A stretch of DNA of 64,000 nucleotides from Liquorilactobacillus mali KCTC 3596 = DSM 20444 (GTDB lineage: Bacteria; Bacillota; Bacilli; Lactobacillales; Lactobacillaceae). A model generated the notes under the pieces. That model made no database searches, had not been told where the DNA came from, and saw only the letters and a program-made list of their open reading frames with translations. The stretch's first letter is position 1, and every line of letters begins with the position of its first letter. The stretch lies in the NCBI RefSeq assembly GCF_000260415.1, contig NZ_BACP01000026.1:124001-188000 (forward strand). Direction: 5' to 3'. Both the position numbers and the translations under genes were made by a program. Below are positions 37,904 through 45,657 of the stretch, piece after piece.

Positions 37904-39751
37904 CTAATCTTTGCGACTAGCAATCTTCTTTTGTTTTGCAGCCTTTTCACGGGCATTTGTATCAAGAATTCTTTTACGTAAACGAATATTTTCTGGAGTA
38001 ATCTCTAACAATTCATCTTCATTTAAGAATTCAAGCGACTCTTCCAGCGTAAAATGCGTTGGTTTCTTAATTGAAGCAGTCTGATCCTTATTAGAAGAAC
38101 GAACATTAGTCATGTTCTTACCCTTTGTAACATTAACGGAAATATCACGCTCACGCGAACTTGAGCCAACAATCATTCCTTCATAAATCTCAGTTCCTGG
38201 ATCAACAAAAATTGTTCCACGATCTTCAACACCCATGACAGCATATGTTGTAACCTTGCCGCGATTAATTGATACCAAAGCACCATTACGGCGTCCAGGT
38301 TCCCAGTTACGAATAACTGGCTTATACTCTGAGAATGTATGGTTGAAAATACCATAACCACGTGTCATTGAAAGAAATTGTGAGTCATATCCAATCAATC
38401 CACGAGTAGGTGCAGAGAATGTCAGACGAGTCTGCCCATTGGAATTTGTTTCCATGTTGACCATCTCGCCCTTACGTTGTGCCAATGAATCAATGACTGC
38501 ACCAGAATATTCATCAGGTGTATCAATGATAACATTTTCATATGGTTCACATGTTTGACCATCGAAGTCACGATAAATAACTTGTGGTCTTGAAACAGCG
38601 AGTTCAAATCCTTCGCGACGCAATGTCTCGATTAAAATCGAAAGATGAAGTTCCCCACGACCTGAAACGACCCAAGCATCTGGTGAATCAGTATCTTCAA
38701 CACGCAGAGAAACATCAGTATGCAACTGCACCTTAAGACGATCTTCCAACTTGCGGGCAGTAACTGAAGTTCCTTCATTACCAACAAATGGAGAATCATT
38801 AGTTCTGAATGTCATCTGCAAAGTAGGTGGATCAATACGTAAAACAGGCAATGCTTCAGGTGCATCTACCGGACATACTGTCTCACCAACGAAAATGTCT
38901 TCCATACCAGAAATTGCAATTAAGTCCCCTGCTTTGGCATCCTCAATTTCCAAACGCTTTAATCCAAAGAAACCAAAGAGTTTAGTGACACGGAAATTCT
39001 TCTTCGAACCATCAAGTTTCAAAACAGTAACTTGATCACCAACCTTGATCTTTCCACGGAATACACGGCCAATTCCAATACGACCAACAAATTCATTATA
39101 GTCAAGCATTGAAACTTGAAATTGTAATGGTTCATCAGAATTATCAATTGGAGCAGGAATTGTTTTTATAATCGCATTGAAAATTGGATCCATCGTATGT
39201 TCCTGTGTTGCTACATCAGAGTTCAATGAAGATGTCCCATTAACTGCAGAAGCATAGATAACTGGGAATTCTAGCTGATCTTCTTCAGCACCCAATTCAA
39301 TAAATAAATCTAAGACTTCATCAACAACCTCTTCGGGACGAGCACCGGGACGATCAATCTTGTTAATAACAACGATTGGTGTTAAATGTTGCTCCAATGC
39401 CTTTTTCAAAACAAAACGTGTCTGTGGCATCGTTCCTTCAAATGCATCAACAATCAATAATACACCGTCGACCATCTTCATGATACGTTCAACTTCACCA
39501 CCAAAATCAGCATGTCCTGGTGTATCTAAAATATTAATTTGTTTGCCCTTAAACTTAACAGCCGTGTTCTTGGAAAGGATTGTGATTCCACGTTCCTTTT
39601 CAATTGCGTTTGAATCAAGAGCACGATCATCAATCTCAGTATGTTCATCTAAAGTATCCGATTGCTTCAATAGCTCATTAACCAAAGTAGTTTTACCATG
39701 GTCAACATGGGCAATAATAGCAACGTTACGGATATCATCACGTGTTTTCAA
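37904..39751 (-). CDS. typA: ribosome-associated GTPase TypA/BipA
   Basis: Translational GTPase of 615 aa related to EF-G, involved in ribosome assembly and stress or cold adaptation. G motifs: [45 protein letters not shown]. Domain II, the EF-G-like domains III and V (with RGELHLSILIE and APTRGLIGYDSQF), and a basic C-terminal domain follow. Start TTG 39751 with GAAGGGAAG upstream. Single-gene unit. Confidence 0.96.
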   Translation of the reverse strand: MKTRDDIRNVAIIAHVDHGKTTLVNELLKQSDTLDEHTEIDDRALDSNAIEKERGITILSKNTAVKFKGKQINILDTPGHADFGGEVERIMKMVDGVLLIVDAFEGTMPQTRFVLKKALEQHLTPIVVINKIDRPGARPEEVVDEVLDLFIELGAEEDQLEFPVIYASAVNGTSSLNSDVATQEHTMDPIFNAIIKTIPAPIDNSDEPLQFQVSMLDYNEFVGRIGIGRVFRGKIKVGDQVTVLKLDGSKKNFRVTKLFGFFGLKRLEIEDAKAGDLIAISGMEDIFVGETVCPVDAPEALPVLRIDPPTLQMTFRTNDSPFVGNEGTSVTARKLEDRLKVQLHTDVSLRVEDTDSPDAWVVSGRGELHLSILIETLRREGFELAVSRPQVIYRDFDGQTCEPYENVIIDTPDEYSGAVIDSLAQRKGEMVNMETNSNGQTRLTFSAPTRGLIGYDSQFLSMTRGYGIFNHTFSEYKPVIRNWEPGRRNGALVSINRGKVTTYAVMGVEDRGTIFVDPGTEIYEGMIVGSSSRERDISVNVTKGKNMTNVRSSNKDQTASIKKPTHFTLEESLEFLNEDELLEITPENIRLRKRILDTNAREKAAKQKKIASRKD

Positions 39752-39782
39752 ATTTATTTCTTCCCTTCAAATTTATATCTCT

Positions 39783-39812
39783 ATTTTACTAAACTTTCGC
39801 TCTCATTTCCAA
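39783..39812 (-). promoter_or_regulatory. putative promoter of typA
   Basis: Minus strand TTGGAA, 18-nt spacer, TAAAAT. Confidence 0.5.
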
Positions 39813-39859
39813 ACTAAAACTAGATGAAAATACCTAAAATTGATTTTCATTGTTTAGCA

Positions 39860-39890
39860 TAAAAAAACTGTGACCTTAGTCACAGCCCAC
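39860..39890 (-). terminator. terminator of the inositol-phosphatase-like gene
   Basis: CTGTGAC, loop CTTA, GTCACAG, followed by seven T on the minus strand. Confidence 0.9.
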
Positions 39891-39896
39891 GACCAG

Positions 39897-40676
39897 CTAA
39901 CTTTTTTTAATAAGCTTTGCTATGTCCCTTTGAGCATTCTTTGTAGCTACTAGTACATCACTAGATACTAGCATATTTAAGGGTGCCCCGTCAATCATTT
40001 TTACACTTAATCCAAGGACCTCTGCCAAAATCTTACCAGCTGCAAAATCCCACGGTCTTAAATAAGATACGTACCCCACACATTTTCCTTCAATCACGTG
40101 AATAATTTGAATTCCAGCGCTCCCATACATCCGTGTTCCGCTGCTTGCTAAAGCAACGACTTGGAGATTGCAAAAGTTATGAATAAGGTATGGTGCTCCT
40201 ATTCCAATTAGGCCATTCCTTAAAGTGTCGTTACTAGGTTCCTTCATTCTTACATCATTACAAAATACACCAATATCAGGACCACCCCAATATAATTTAT
40301 CCTCTATGACGTCATAAATGTATCCCCTAATTCCCTTGCCGTTTTCATAAACGGCTATCATACTGGCAAAATGACTGTGTTGTTTGACAAAATTCATTGT
40401 TCCATCAATTGGGTCGACAAACCATGTCAGCCCATCCACATTCAAATCAGCTTTCGTAAAAGATTCTTCACCTATAATATTGGCATCAGGGTAAAGCAAA
40501 CGAATATTTTCAATATAAAATTTCTCAATTTCCTTATCTATATTAGTAACTAAATCATTTCTCCCACTTTTAGTCCACACATCCAAATCTTCATCGAGAG
40601 CTGCAAGCATTTTGATCCGAGCATCATGCATCCAGCCCTTAACTGCTATATCCAGATATTCGAGTGATTTCCCCAC
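39897..40676 (-). CDS. inositol monophosphatase family protein
   Basis: Mg-dependent phosphatase of 259 aa. The three metal-site motifs are present: GEES (~68-71), FVDPIDGTMNF (~86-96) and RPWDFAAGKILAEVLG (~206). Substrates in this family include inositol phosphates, fructose 1,6-bisphosphate, NADP and 3'-phosphoadenosine 5'-phosphate; the sequence does not settle which. It lies 11 bases after the UPF0223 gene, as Bacillus yktC near yktA, upstream of typA as in Bacillus. Confidence 0.93.
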   Translation of the reverse strand: MGKSLEYLDIAVKGWMHDARIKMLAALDEDLDVWTKSGRNDLVTNIDKEIEKFYIENIRLLYPDANIIGEESFTKADLNVDGLTWFVDPIDGTMNFVKQHSHFASMIAVYENGKGIRGYIYDVIEDKLYWGGPDIGVFCNDVRMKEPSNDTLRNGLIGIGAPYLIHNFCNLQVVALASSGTRMYGSAGIQIIHVIEGKCVGYVSYLRPWDFAAGKILAEVLGLSVKMIDGAPLNMLVSSDVLVATKNAQRDIAKLIKKS

Positions 40677-40687
40677 ATTAAAACCTC

Positions 40688-40981
40688 CTATCTAGCAGTA
40701 TTATCAAAATGTAAAATTTTTTTATCACTACTTCGCACAAATTTGGCAGCTTTATAAATGCTCATTCCAGTTTCGTCAACAAATTCGCGATCAATTTTTT
40801 TCTGATCCATTTTCATAGGAACAGCTTTTTGATACGCATGATATTTTCTTAAAAATTCTTTGCGCTCGATCTTGTCGGTATAGAGCTGTTCAACTGCTTG
40901 ATAAAAATCAGTCGCTACAATGATCTCATCCGTACTCCACTCAGGTAACAAAGGGTAAGCAAAATTATTTGGTATTTGCAT
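40688..40981 (-). CDS. yktA: UPF0223 family protein (YktA)
   Basis: 97-residue helical protein. Family features: NFAYPLLPEWSTDEI, FYQAVEQLYT, and KKIDREFVDETGMSIYKAAKF. Function unknown. Co-transcribed with the inositol-phosphatase-like gene and divergent from def. Confidence 0.9.
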   Translation of the reverse strand: MQIPNNFAYPLLPEWSTDEIIVATDFYQAVEQLYTDKIERKEFLRKYHAYQKAVPMKMDQKKIDREFVDETGMSIYKAAKFVRSSDKKILHFDNTAR

Positions 40982-41074
40982 AATAGATATATCCTTCCAT
41001 AAATTACTTTCTTTCTACATTATACACATACAGCGAACTTAAAAAAATATATACACAACTTTTGGCAAAAAGTA

Positions 41075-41104
41075 TTTCATAATCAGTTTCAAATAAGCTA
41101 TAAT
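41075..41104 (+). promoter_or_regulatory. putative promoter of def
   Basis: TATAAT at 41099-41104 is clear; TTTCAT 18 bases upstream is a weak -35. Confidence 0.5.
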
Positions 41105-41138
41105 GAAGTTTGATTAGAAAAAAACGGAGGCTTTTATT

Positions 41139-41693
41139 TTGATAACCATGGAAAATATTATTCGTGATGGTAACCCAACTTTGCGTGCACGTGCAAAAGC
41201 TGTTACTTTCCCTATGAGTACAGAAACAAAGGAACTTGCCGGAAAAATGATGGAGTTTCTCGAAAATAGTCAAAATCCGGAAATTGCTGAAAAATACAAG
41301 TTACGTGCTGGGGTCGGCTTAGCTGCTCCTCAAGTTGATGTTTCTCTTCGTATGACAGCGGTCCTTGTTCCTGATGAAAATAATGCTCCACTATTCAAGC
41401 ACATACTAGTTAATCCAACTATTTTGAGCGAGTCAGTAAGAATGGCCGCACTTTCAGAAGGGGAAGGATGCCTCTCAGTCGATCGGGAAATACCTGGATA
41501 TGTTCCAAGACACGATCGCATCACTTTGCGTTGGTACGATTTAGATGGAAATAAGCATGTTGAAAAATTACGTGATTATGTTGCAATTGTATGCCAACAC
41601 GAAATTGACCATCTTAATGGGATCCTTTTTTATGATCATATCAATAAGGAAAATCCATTTAAAACAGACCCTTCAACCATCTTAATTGGTTAA
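41139..41693 (+). CDS. def: peptide deformylase (type 2)
   Basis: Removes formyl groups from new proteins. Motif 1 VGLAAPQVD (G-x-G-x-A-A-P-Q form), motif 2 EGCLSV (metal Cys), motif 3 CQHEIDHLNG (two metal His and catalytic Glu). 184 aa, with the insertions and full length of Gram-positive type 2 enzymes. TTG 41139 is eight bases after GGAGG; the ATG three codons on is too far away. Single gene with a strong terminator. Confidence 0.96.
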   Translation: MITMENIIRDGNPTLRARAKAVTFPMSTETKELAGKMMEFLENSQNPEIAEKYKLRAGVGLAAPQVDVSLRMTAVLVPDENNAPLFKHILVNPTILSESVRMAALSEGEGCLSVDREIPGYVPRHDRITLRWYDLDGNKHVEKLRDYVAIVCQHEIDHLNGILFYDHINKENPFKTDPSTILIG

Positions 41694-41727
41694 TTAAGTG
41701 ATTATACTTTATTTACAATAAATCAGT

Positions 41728-41795
41728 AAAGCCACCATAATTAAATGCTTCCACTGTTTGTGACAGTGATCATGGCAAAAATATGGTGGCTTTTT
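41728..41795 (+). terminator. branched terminator of def
   Basis: AAAGCCACCATA and TATGGTGGCTTTTT pair over 12 bp. A second stem (CACTG-TTTGTGA-CAGTG) lies inside, followed by CATGGCAAAA, a string also found in intergenic element B. Confidence 0.85.
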
Positions 41796-41816
41796 ATTAT
41801 TTTTCATAGTTATTTT

Positions 41817-42284
41817 TTAGTCTACTCTATGAATATCACGCAAATAATTAACTGTTTTTTCATTTACTGCATAAGTAATATCAACCCGTAAAATGTTATC
41901 TTCTTGCCATAAATCAGAAACAACAAAAACTGGAAAATCATCATGCCTATTCAGACCGTGCTCTTTTGCGTATTCTTGCATGCGTAACGAAAGCTCTTCT
42001 CGAAACTCATCATCAATGATCCTATGATTAACATCAACCTCGTATTCATAGGCCATTACTCCACTGCCCCAGACATCTGAAAGCCTAGAAGTATTAATTT
42101 CTAATTTAATTTCATTTTTCTTGAGGCCGAGTTGCTCAAGGCTCTCTGCAAAGGCCTTATCTGTTATATTTTTGTTTGCTTGCTGCAATTTAGCATTCTT
42201 ATTTTTTTTAATACTTCGAATAATTATCAATACACTAAATAAAACAACAATTCCCACTAGTATCCAGGTTGTTATGTGTAACAA
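41817..42284 (-). CDS. small membrane-anchored protein of unknown function
   Basis: 155 aa. One N-terminal membrane helix (~4-23) is followed by a Lys/Asn-rich linker and a soluble domain of ~105 residues with mixed strands and helices (SDVWGSGVMAYEYEVDVNHR, FPVFVVSDLWQEDNILRVDITYAV). The domain would face the cytoplasm or outside depending on topology; the positive cluster after the helix suggests inside. Start TTG 42284 with GGGGTG upstream; a TGTTATAAT extended -10 lies behind it. I do not recognise the family. Confidence 0.7.
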   Translation of the reverse strand: MLHITTWILVGIVVLFSVLIIIRSIKKNKNAKLQQANKNITDKAFAESLEQLGLKKNEIKLEINTSRLSDVWGSGVMAYEYEVDVNHRIIDDEFREELSLRMQEYAKEHGLNRHDDFPVFVVSDLWQEDNILRVDITYAVNEKTVNYLRDIHRVD

Positions 42285-42379
42285 TTATTTCACCCCGACT
42301 TTCGAAATAATTATAACACGTACATTAAAAATATCATTTAATAGCTTTGTTTTAATTTCAAAAGTTAAAGTCTACTTTA

Positions 42380-42408
42380 TATACTTATAGTCGAGTCTAT
42401 GCTAAAAT
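42380..42408 (+). promoter_or_regulatory. extended -10 promoter of rpoY-rnjA
   Basis: TGC-TAAAAT (-10 at 42403-42408). TATACT 17 bases upstream is a poor -35, so the extended -10 probably compensates. Confidence 0.5.
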
Positions 42409-42463
42409 AGATACAATTATTGTGTATACAATCCATGTTCGGAATTACAATTAGAGTTATACC

Positions 42464-42495
42464 CTGTTGTGTCCTGCTAAAGGTAGGAACAACAG
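42464..42495 (+). promoter_or_regulatory. hairpin in the rpoY-rnjA leader
   Basis: CTGTTGT and ACAACAG pair, extended inward by TCCTGC/GTAGGA with one mismatch. No T run follows, so it is not a terminator. It sits about 30 bases before the rpoY start in a leader of ~110 bases. Confidence 0.5.
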
Positions 42496-42525
42496 AATTT
42501 AATATATTTAAGGAGTTACTATTTT

Positions 42526-42756
42526 ATGATTTACAAAGTATTTTACCAACCAACTACAAAGAATAATCCACGTCGTGAAAATACTCGATCACTTTATGTT
42601 GAAGCTGCTTCTGAAGTTATTGCTAGAAGTACAGTGGAAGAGCAGACTAACTATAATATCGAATACCTTGAAGAGCTGAGCCCCAAAGCTCTCGAATATG
42701 AACAACAGAGTCCCGATTTTAAAATAACGGAGTTTAATAATAATGAAGAAGCCTAA
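42526..42756 (+). CDS. rpoY: RNA polymerase epsilon subunit RpoY
   Basis: Small RNA polymerase accessory subunit (DUF1447, Bacillus YkzG), 76 aa. Features are [21 protein letters not shown] near the start, LYVEAASE and [18 protein letters not shown] near the end. GGAG lies ten bases before the ATG. It overlaps rnjA by 14 bases; the same ykzG-rnjA pair is conserved across Firmicutes, linking a polymerase subunit with an mRNA-decay enzyme. Confidence 0.95.
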   Translation: MIYKVFYQPTTKNNPRRENTRSLYVEAASEVIARSTVEEQTNYNIEYLEELSPKALEYEQQSPDFKITEFNNNEEA

Positions 42757-44419
42757 TGTCAAAAACAACGAGACTGCAGTCTTTGCTGTTGGTGGTTTAG
42801 GGGAAATTGGAAAGAATACTTACGGTGTTCAGTTTCAAGATGAGATTATTGTTGTCGATGCTGGGATAAAGTTCCCAGAGGATGAATTATTGGGTATCGA
42901 TTATGTTATACCTGATTATCAATATCTTGTTGCCAACCAGCAAAAGATTAAAGCTCTTGTTATTACGCATGGTCATGAAGACCATATCGGCGGTATTCCT
43001 TACTTACTAAAACAAATTAATGTACCCATTTATGCTGGTCCTTTAGCACTTGCACTCATCAAAGGAAAACTCGAAGAACATGGATTGTTAAGAACCACCG
43101 AGTTGCATGAGATTGATGAAGACACAGTACTGAAGTTCCGCAAAACGAGTGTTTCTTTTTTTAGAACTACTCACTCTATTCCAGACACATTAGGGATAGC
43201 CGTTAAGACGCCTAGTGGGACGGTCGTTGTTACTGGTGATTATAAATTCGATTTGACACCTGTAACAAATCAGCCACCTAATTTGCAACGAATGGCAAAA
43301 CTGGGCAGTGATGGTGTTTTGTGCTTATTATCTGATAGTACAAATGCCGAAATTCCTAACTTTACCAAGTCCGAACGCTGGGTCGGCAAGTCAATTAGAC
43401 ATATTTTTGAAAAGGTCGAGGGTCGTATCATTTTTGCAACTTTTGCCTCTAATATTTCACGTGTCCAACAGGCTGCTGAAGCCGCGGTTGCGAGGGGACG
43501 TAAAATTGCTGTTTTTGGAAGAAGTATGGAAGCCGCAATTGTTAATGGTCGAGAGTTGGGCTATCTTGACATTCCTGATGATGCCTTGGTTGATTCACGT
43601 GAGATTAATAGTTTACCTGCAAATAAGGTCATGATTCTTTGCACAGGTTCTCAGGGTGAACCGATGGCAGCATTGAGTCGTATTGCCAATGGTACACATA
43701 GGCAAGTTGCGATCCAACCAGGAGATACTGTTATTTTTTCAAGTTCGCCCATTCCAGGAAACACATTGAGCGTTAATCATGTCATCAACGAATTAGAAGA
43801 AGCAGGAGCTGAAGTTATTCATGGTAAAGTAAATAATATTCATGCTTCTGGACATGGTGGACAAGAGGAACAAAAACTAATGTTGCGGTTAATGAAACCA
43901 AAATACTTTGTTCCTGTTCATGGTGAGTATCGGATGTTAAAGATTCATACGGGTCTTGCTGAAAAATGTGATGTCCCACTTGATCATTCTTTCATTATGG
44001 AAAATGGTGATGTTTTAGCACTCACGAAAGATTCGGCTCGAATGGCTGGACACTTCAATGCAAGTGATGTCTACGTTGATGGCTCAGGTGTTGGTGATAT
44101 TGGCAATGTTGTCTTACGTGATCGCAAAGTCCTTTCTGAAGAAGGATTAGTGATTGTTGTTGCAACTATTGACCTTTCAAAGAAAGAAATTCTTGCTGGA
44201 CCTGATTTGTTATCTCGTGGATTCATATACATGCGTGAATCTGGTGAATTAATAGAGCGAGGTCGAAAGCGTCTCTTCCATGTTATTCGCAAAAATCTTG
44301 GTAAACCAAATTTGAATGAATCAATGTTGAAAGACGCAATCATTGAAGACTTAAGAGGTTTCTTGTTTGAACAAACCGAACGCTATCCAATGATTATACC
44401 AATGCTTGTATTTGTATAG
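42743..44419 (+). CDS. rnjA: ribonuclease J1
   Basis: 5'-3' exo- and endoribonuclease central to mRNA decay and 16S maturation. 558 aa, metallo-beta-lactamase plus beta-CASP. All metal and catalytic motifs are intact: [39 protein letters not shown] and PVHGEYRM. The start ATG lies within the end of rpoY, ten bases after GGAG. Contrast with the altered J2 at 19019-20707. Confidence 0.97.
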   Translation: MKKPNVKNNETAVFAVGGLGEIGKNTYGVQFQDEIIVVDAGIKFPEDELLGIDYVIPDYQYLVANQQKIKALVITHGHEDHIGGIPYLLKQINVPIYAGPLALALIKGKLEEHGLLRTTELHEIDEDTVLKFRKTSVSFFRTTHSIPDTLGIAVKTPSGTVVVTGDYKFDLTPVTNQPPNLQRMAKLGSDGVLCLLSDSTNAEIPNFTKSERWVGKSIRHIFEKVEGRIIFATFASNISRVQQAAEAAVARGRKIAVFGRSMEAAIVNGRELGYLDIPDDALVDSREINSLPANKVMILCTGSQGEPMAALSRIANGTHRQVAIQPGDTVIFSSSPIPGNTLSVNHVINELEEAGAEVIHGKVNNIHASGHGGQEEQKLMLRLMKPKYFVPVHGEYRMLKIHTGLAEKCDVPLDHSFIMENGDVLALTKDSARMAGHFNASDVYVDGSGVGDIGNVVLRDRKVLSEEGLVIVVATIDLSKKEILAGPDLLSRGFIYMRESGELIERGRKRLFHVIRKNLGKPNLNESMLKDAIIEDLRGFLFEQTERYPMIIPMLVFV

Positions 44420-44440
44420 TTGTTATTTTTGTATCAACTG

Positions 44441-44479
44441 AGGGCTGTGACAAAACAATTGTTTTGTGGCAGCCTTTTT
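44441..44479 (+). terminator. terminator of rpoY-rnjA (palindrome family)
   Basis: GGCTGTGACAAAAC, loop AATT, GTTTTGTGGCAGCC, then TTTTTA. Confidence 0.85.
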
Positions 44480-44623
44480 ACTAGTCTTGAATAAACTTCC
44501 GGTATTTGCTCAATATCGAACTTTATTATTTTTATAAAAAATGATAAAAACTGAACGGAAGTACCCTTTCAGCAGTTATAATATTTGGGGAAAGTAAAAA
44601 TAGAAATAGAAAGGAGGATTACT

Positions 44624-45589
44624 TTGAAGACCTTTTTTTTCTTCATTGACAACCACTTTCTAAAAAGTGATTCCAGCAGTGTTTGGGGCACCTTGGAAAG
44701 CGAATTACAAAAACAAGCCGTCAATTATAAAGCTGAACCTATTCATAATGATCGGCAAGTTGAATACATTTTGAAAAAAGAGCTTAATAATGATGCATTA
44801 GAACTCAAAAATAATCTCGTTGTAGTTTCAGTGGGAAGTTCAACTTTTTTTCTAGAGGTTCTTACAAAACTACGCAAAATTAGCGCACAGCAAATTCCAA
44901 TAGCTTTTATCTTGATTAATGAAAAAAATAATTTTGCAAATAAAATTGGAGTTTCATCAAATCCCTTAATTGCTTTAAAACAAATCTTAAATTCTGTTCA
45001 CTCCATTTCTTATAACCTAGGATCGGTTGAAAACTCACTAAATACTGATGAACAAATTTTCACTGATGAACTCATTGTTGGCTTTAGAGCTTACGTAACT
45101 AGTCTTATTAAAAGCTCAAAATTCTACAAACTGCTTTTCAAATATCATTTATCACTTATTGCGGAATTCTGTGCGATGACGGAAGCTTTCATTAATCAAG
45201 AGGCTTTTTCTGTCACTACGAGGCTCTCACAAAAGTATAATTTCTTTAAAAATTCTTTTTCGATTTGCATCAAAAATCATCCTTTTTTAGACAACGAAAA
45301 AACCAAGGAGGCCAATAATCTTCAGCTTGAAATTATTACCAGCTTGAACCCACTTTCTTACTGGTTTATCCTTCCTGCTAAGAAATTTAATCTTTCTTCA
45401 AAGATACCTTTCATTCATACCTTTGAACAAAAACAAATTCACCTAGTAATAAATTCGCTTGAATTTAGTCAGATCGATAGCAGGCAGCTTATTAACAAGT
45501 TCTATGATGCTCATCTCAAATCATTTACCTACCCTTTTTGGTTTGATGTTGACAGTGTTTCTCTTTCTGAAAAGAATAATAATTTCTGA
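44624..45589 (+). CDS. degenerate diacylglycerol/lipid kinase-like protein
   Basis: 321 aa, soluble. The N-terminal ~130 residues follow the DgkB/YegS catalytic-domain outline: a first strand FFFFIDNHF, VWGTLESELQKQ where kinases have a W-x-x-I/L-E-x-x-L helix, NLVVVSVGSSTFFLEVL where they have VVVxGGDGTLxEV, then IPIAFILINEKNNFA in place of IPLGTxNDFA. The nucleotide-binding Gly and Asp are replaced, so kinase activity is doubtful. The second half fits a beta-sandwich C-lobe only loosely. Start TTG 44624 right after AGGAGG. It lies between two terminators as a single gene, with TATAAT at 44577. The homology is suggestive, not certain. Confidence 0.6.
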   Translation: MKTFFFFIDNHFLKSDSSSVWGTLESELQKQAVNYKAEPIHNDRQVEYILKKELNNDALELKNNLVVVSVGSSTFFLEVLTKLRKISAQQIPIAFILINEKNNFANKIGVSSNPLIALKQILNSVHSISYNLGSVENSLNTDEQIFTDELIVGFRAYVTSLIKSSKFYKLLFKYHLSLIAEFCAMTEAFINQEAFSVTTRLSQKYNFFKNSFSICIKNHPFLDNEKTKEANNLQLEIITSLNPLSYWFILPAKKFNLSSKIPFIHTFEQKQIHLVINSLEFSQIDSRQLINKFYDAHLKSFTYPFWFDVDSVSLSEKNNNF

Positions 45590-45597
45590 ATAAGAAT

Positions 45598-45649
45598 AAA
45601 AAATAAGAAGACTAACTTGCCAATTTAAGTTAGGTCTTCTTATTTTTGT
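45598..45649. terminator. bidirectional terminator between converging genes
   Basis: AATAAGAAGAC-AACTT and AAGTT-GGTCTTCTTATT pair with few mismatches around a short loop, with A runs on one side and T runs on the other, serving the kinase-like gene and recD2. Confidence 0.88.
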
Positions 45650-45657
45650 TATATCTT

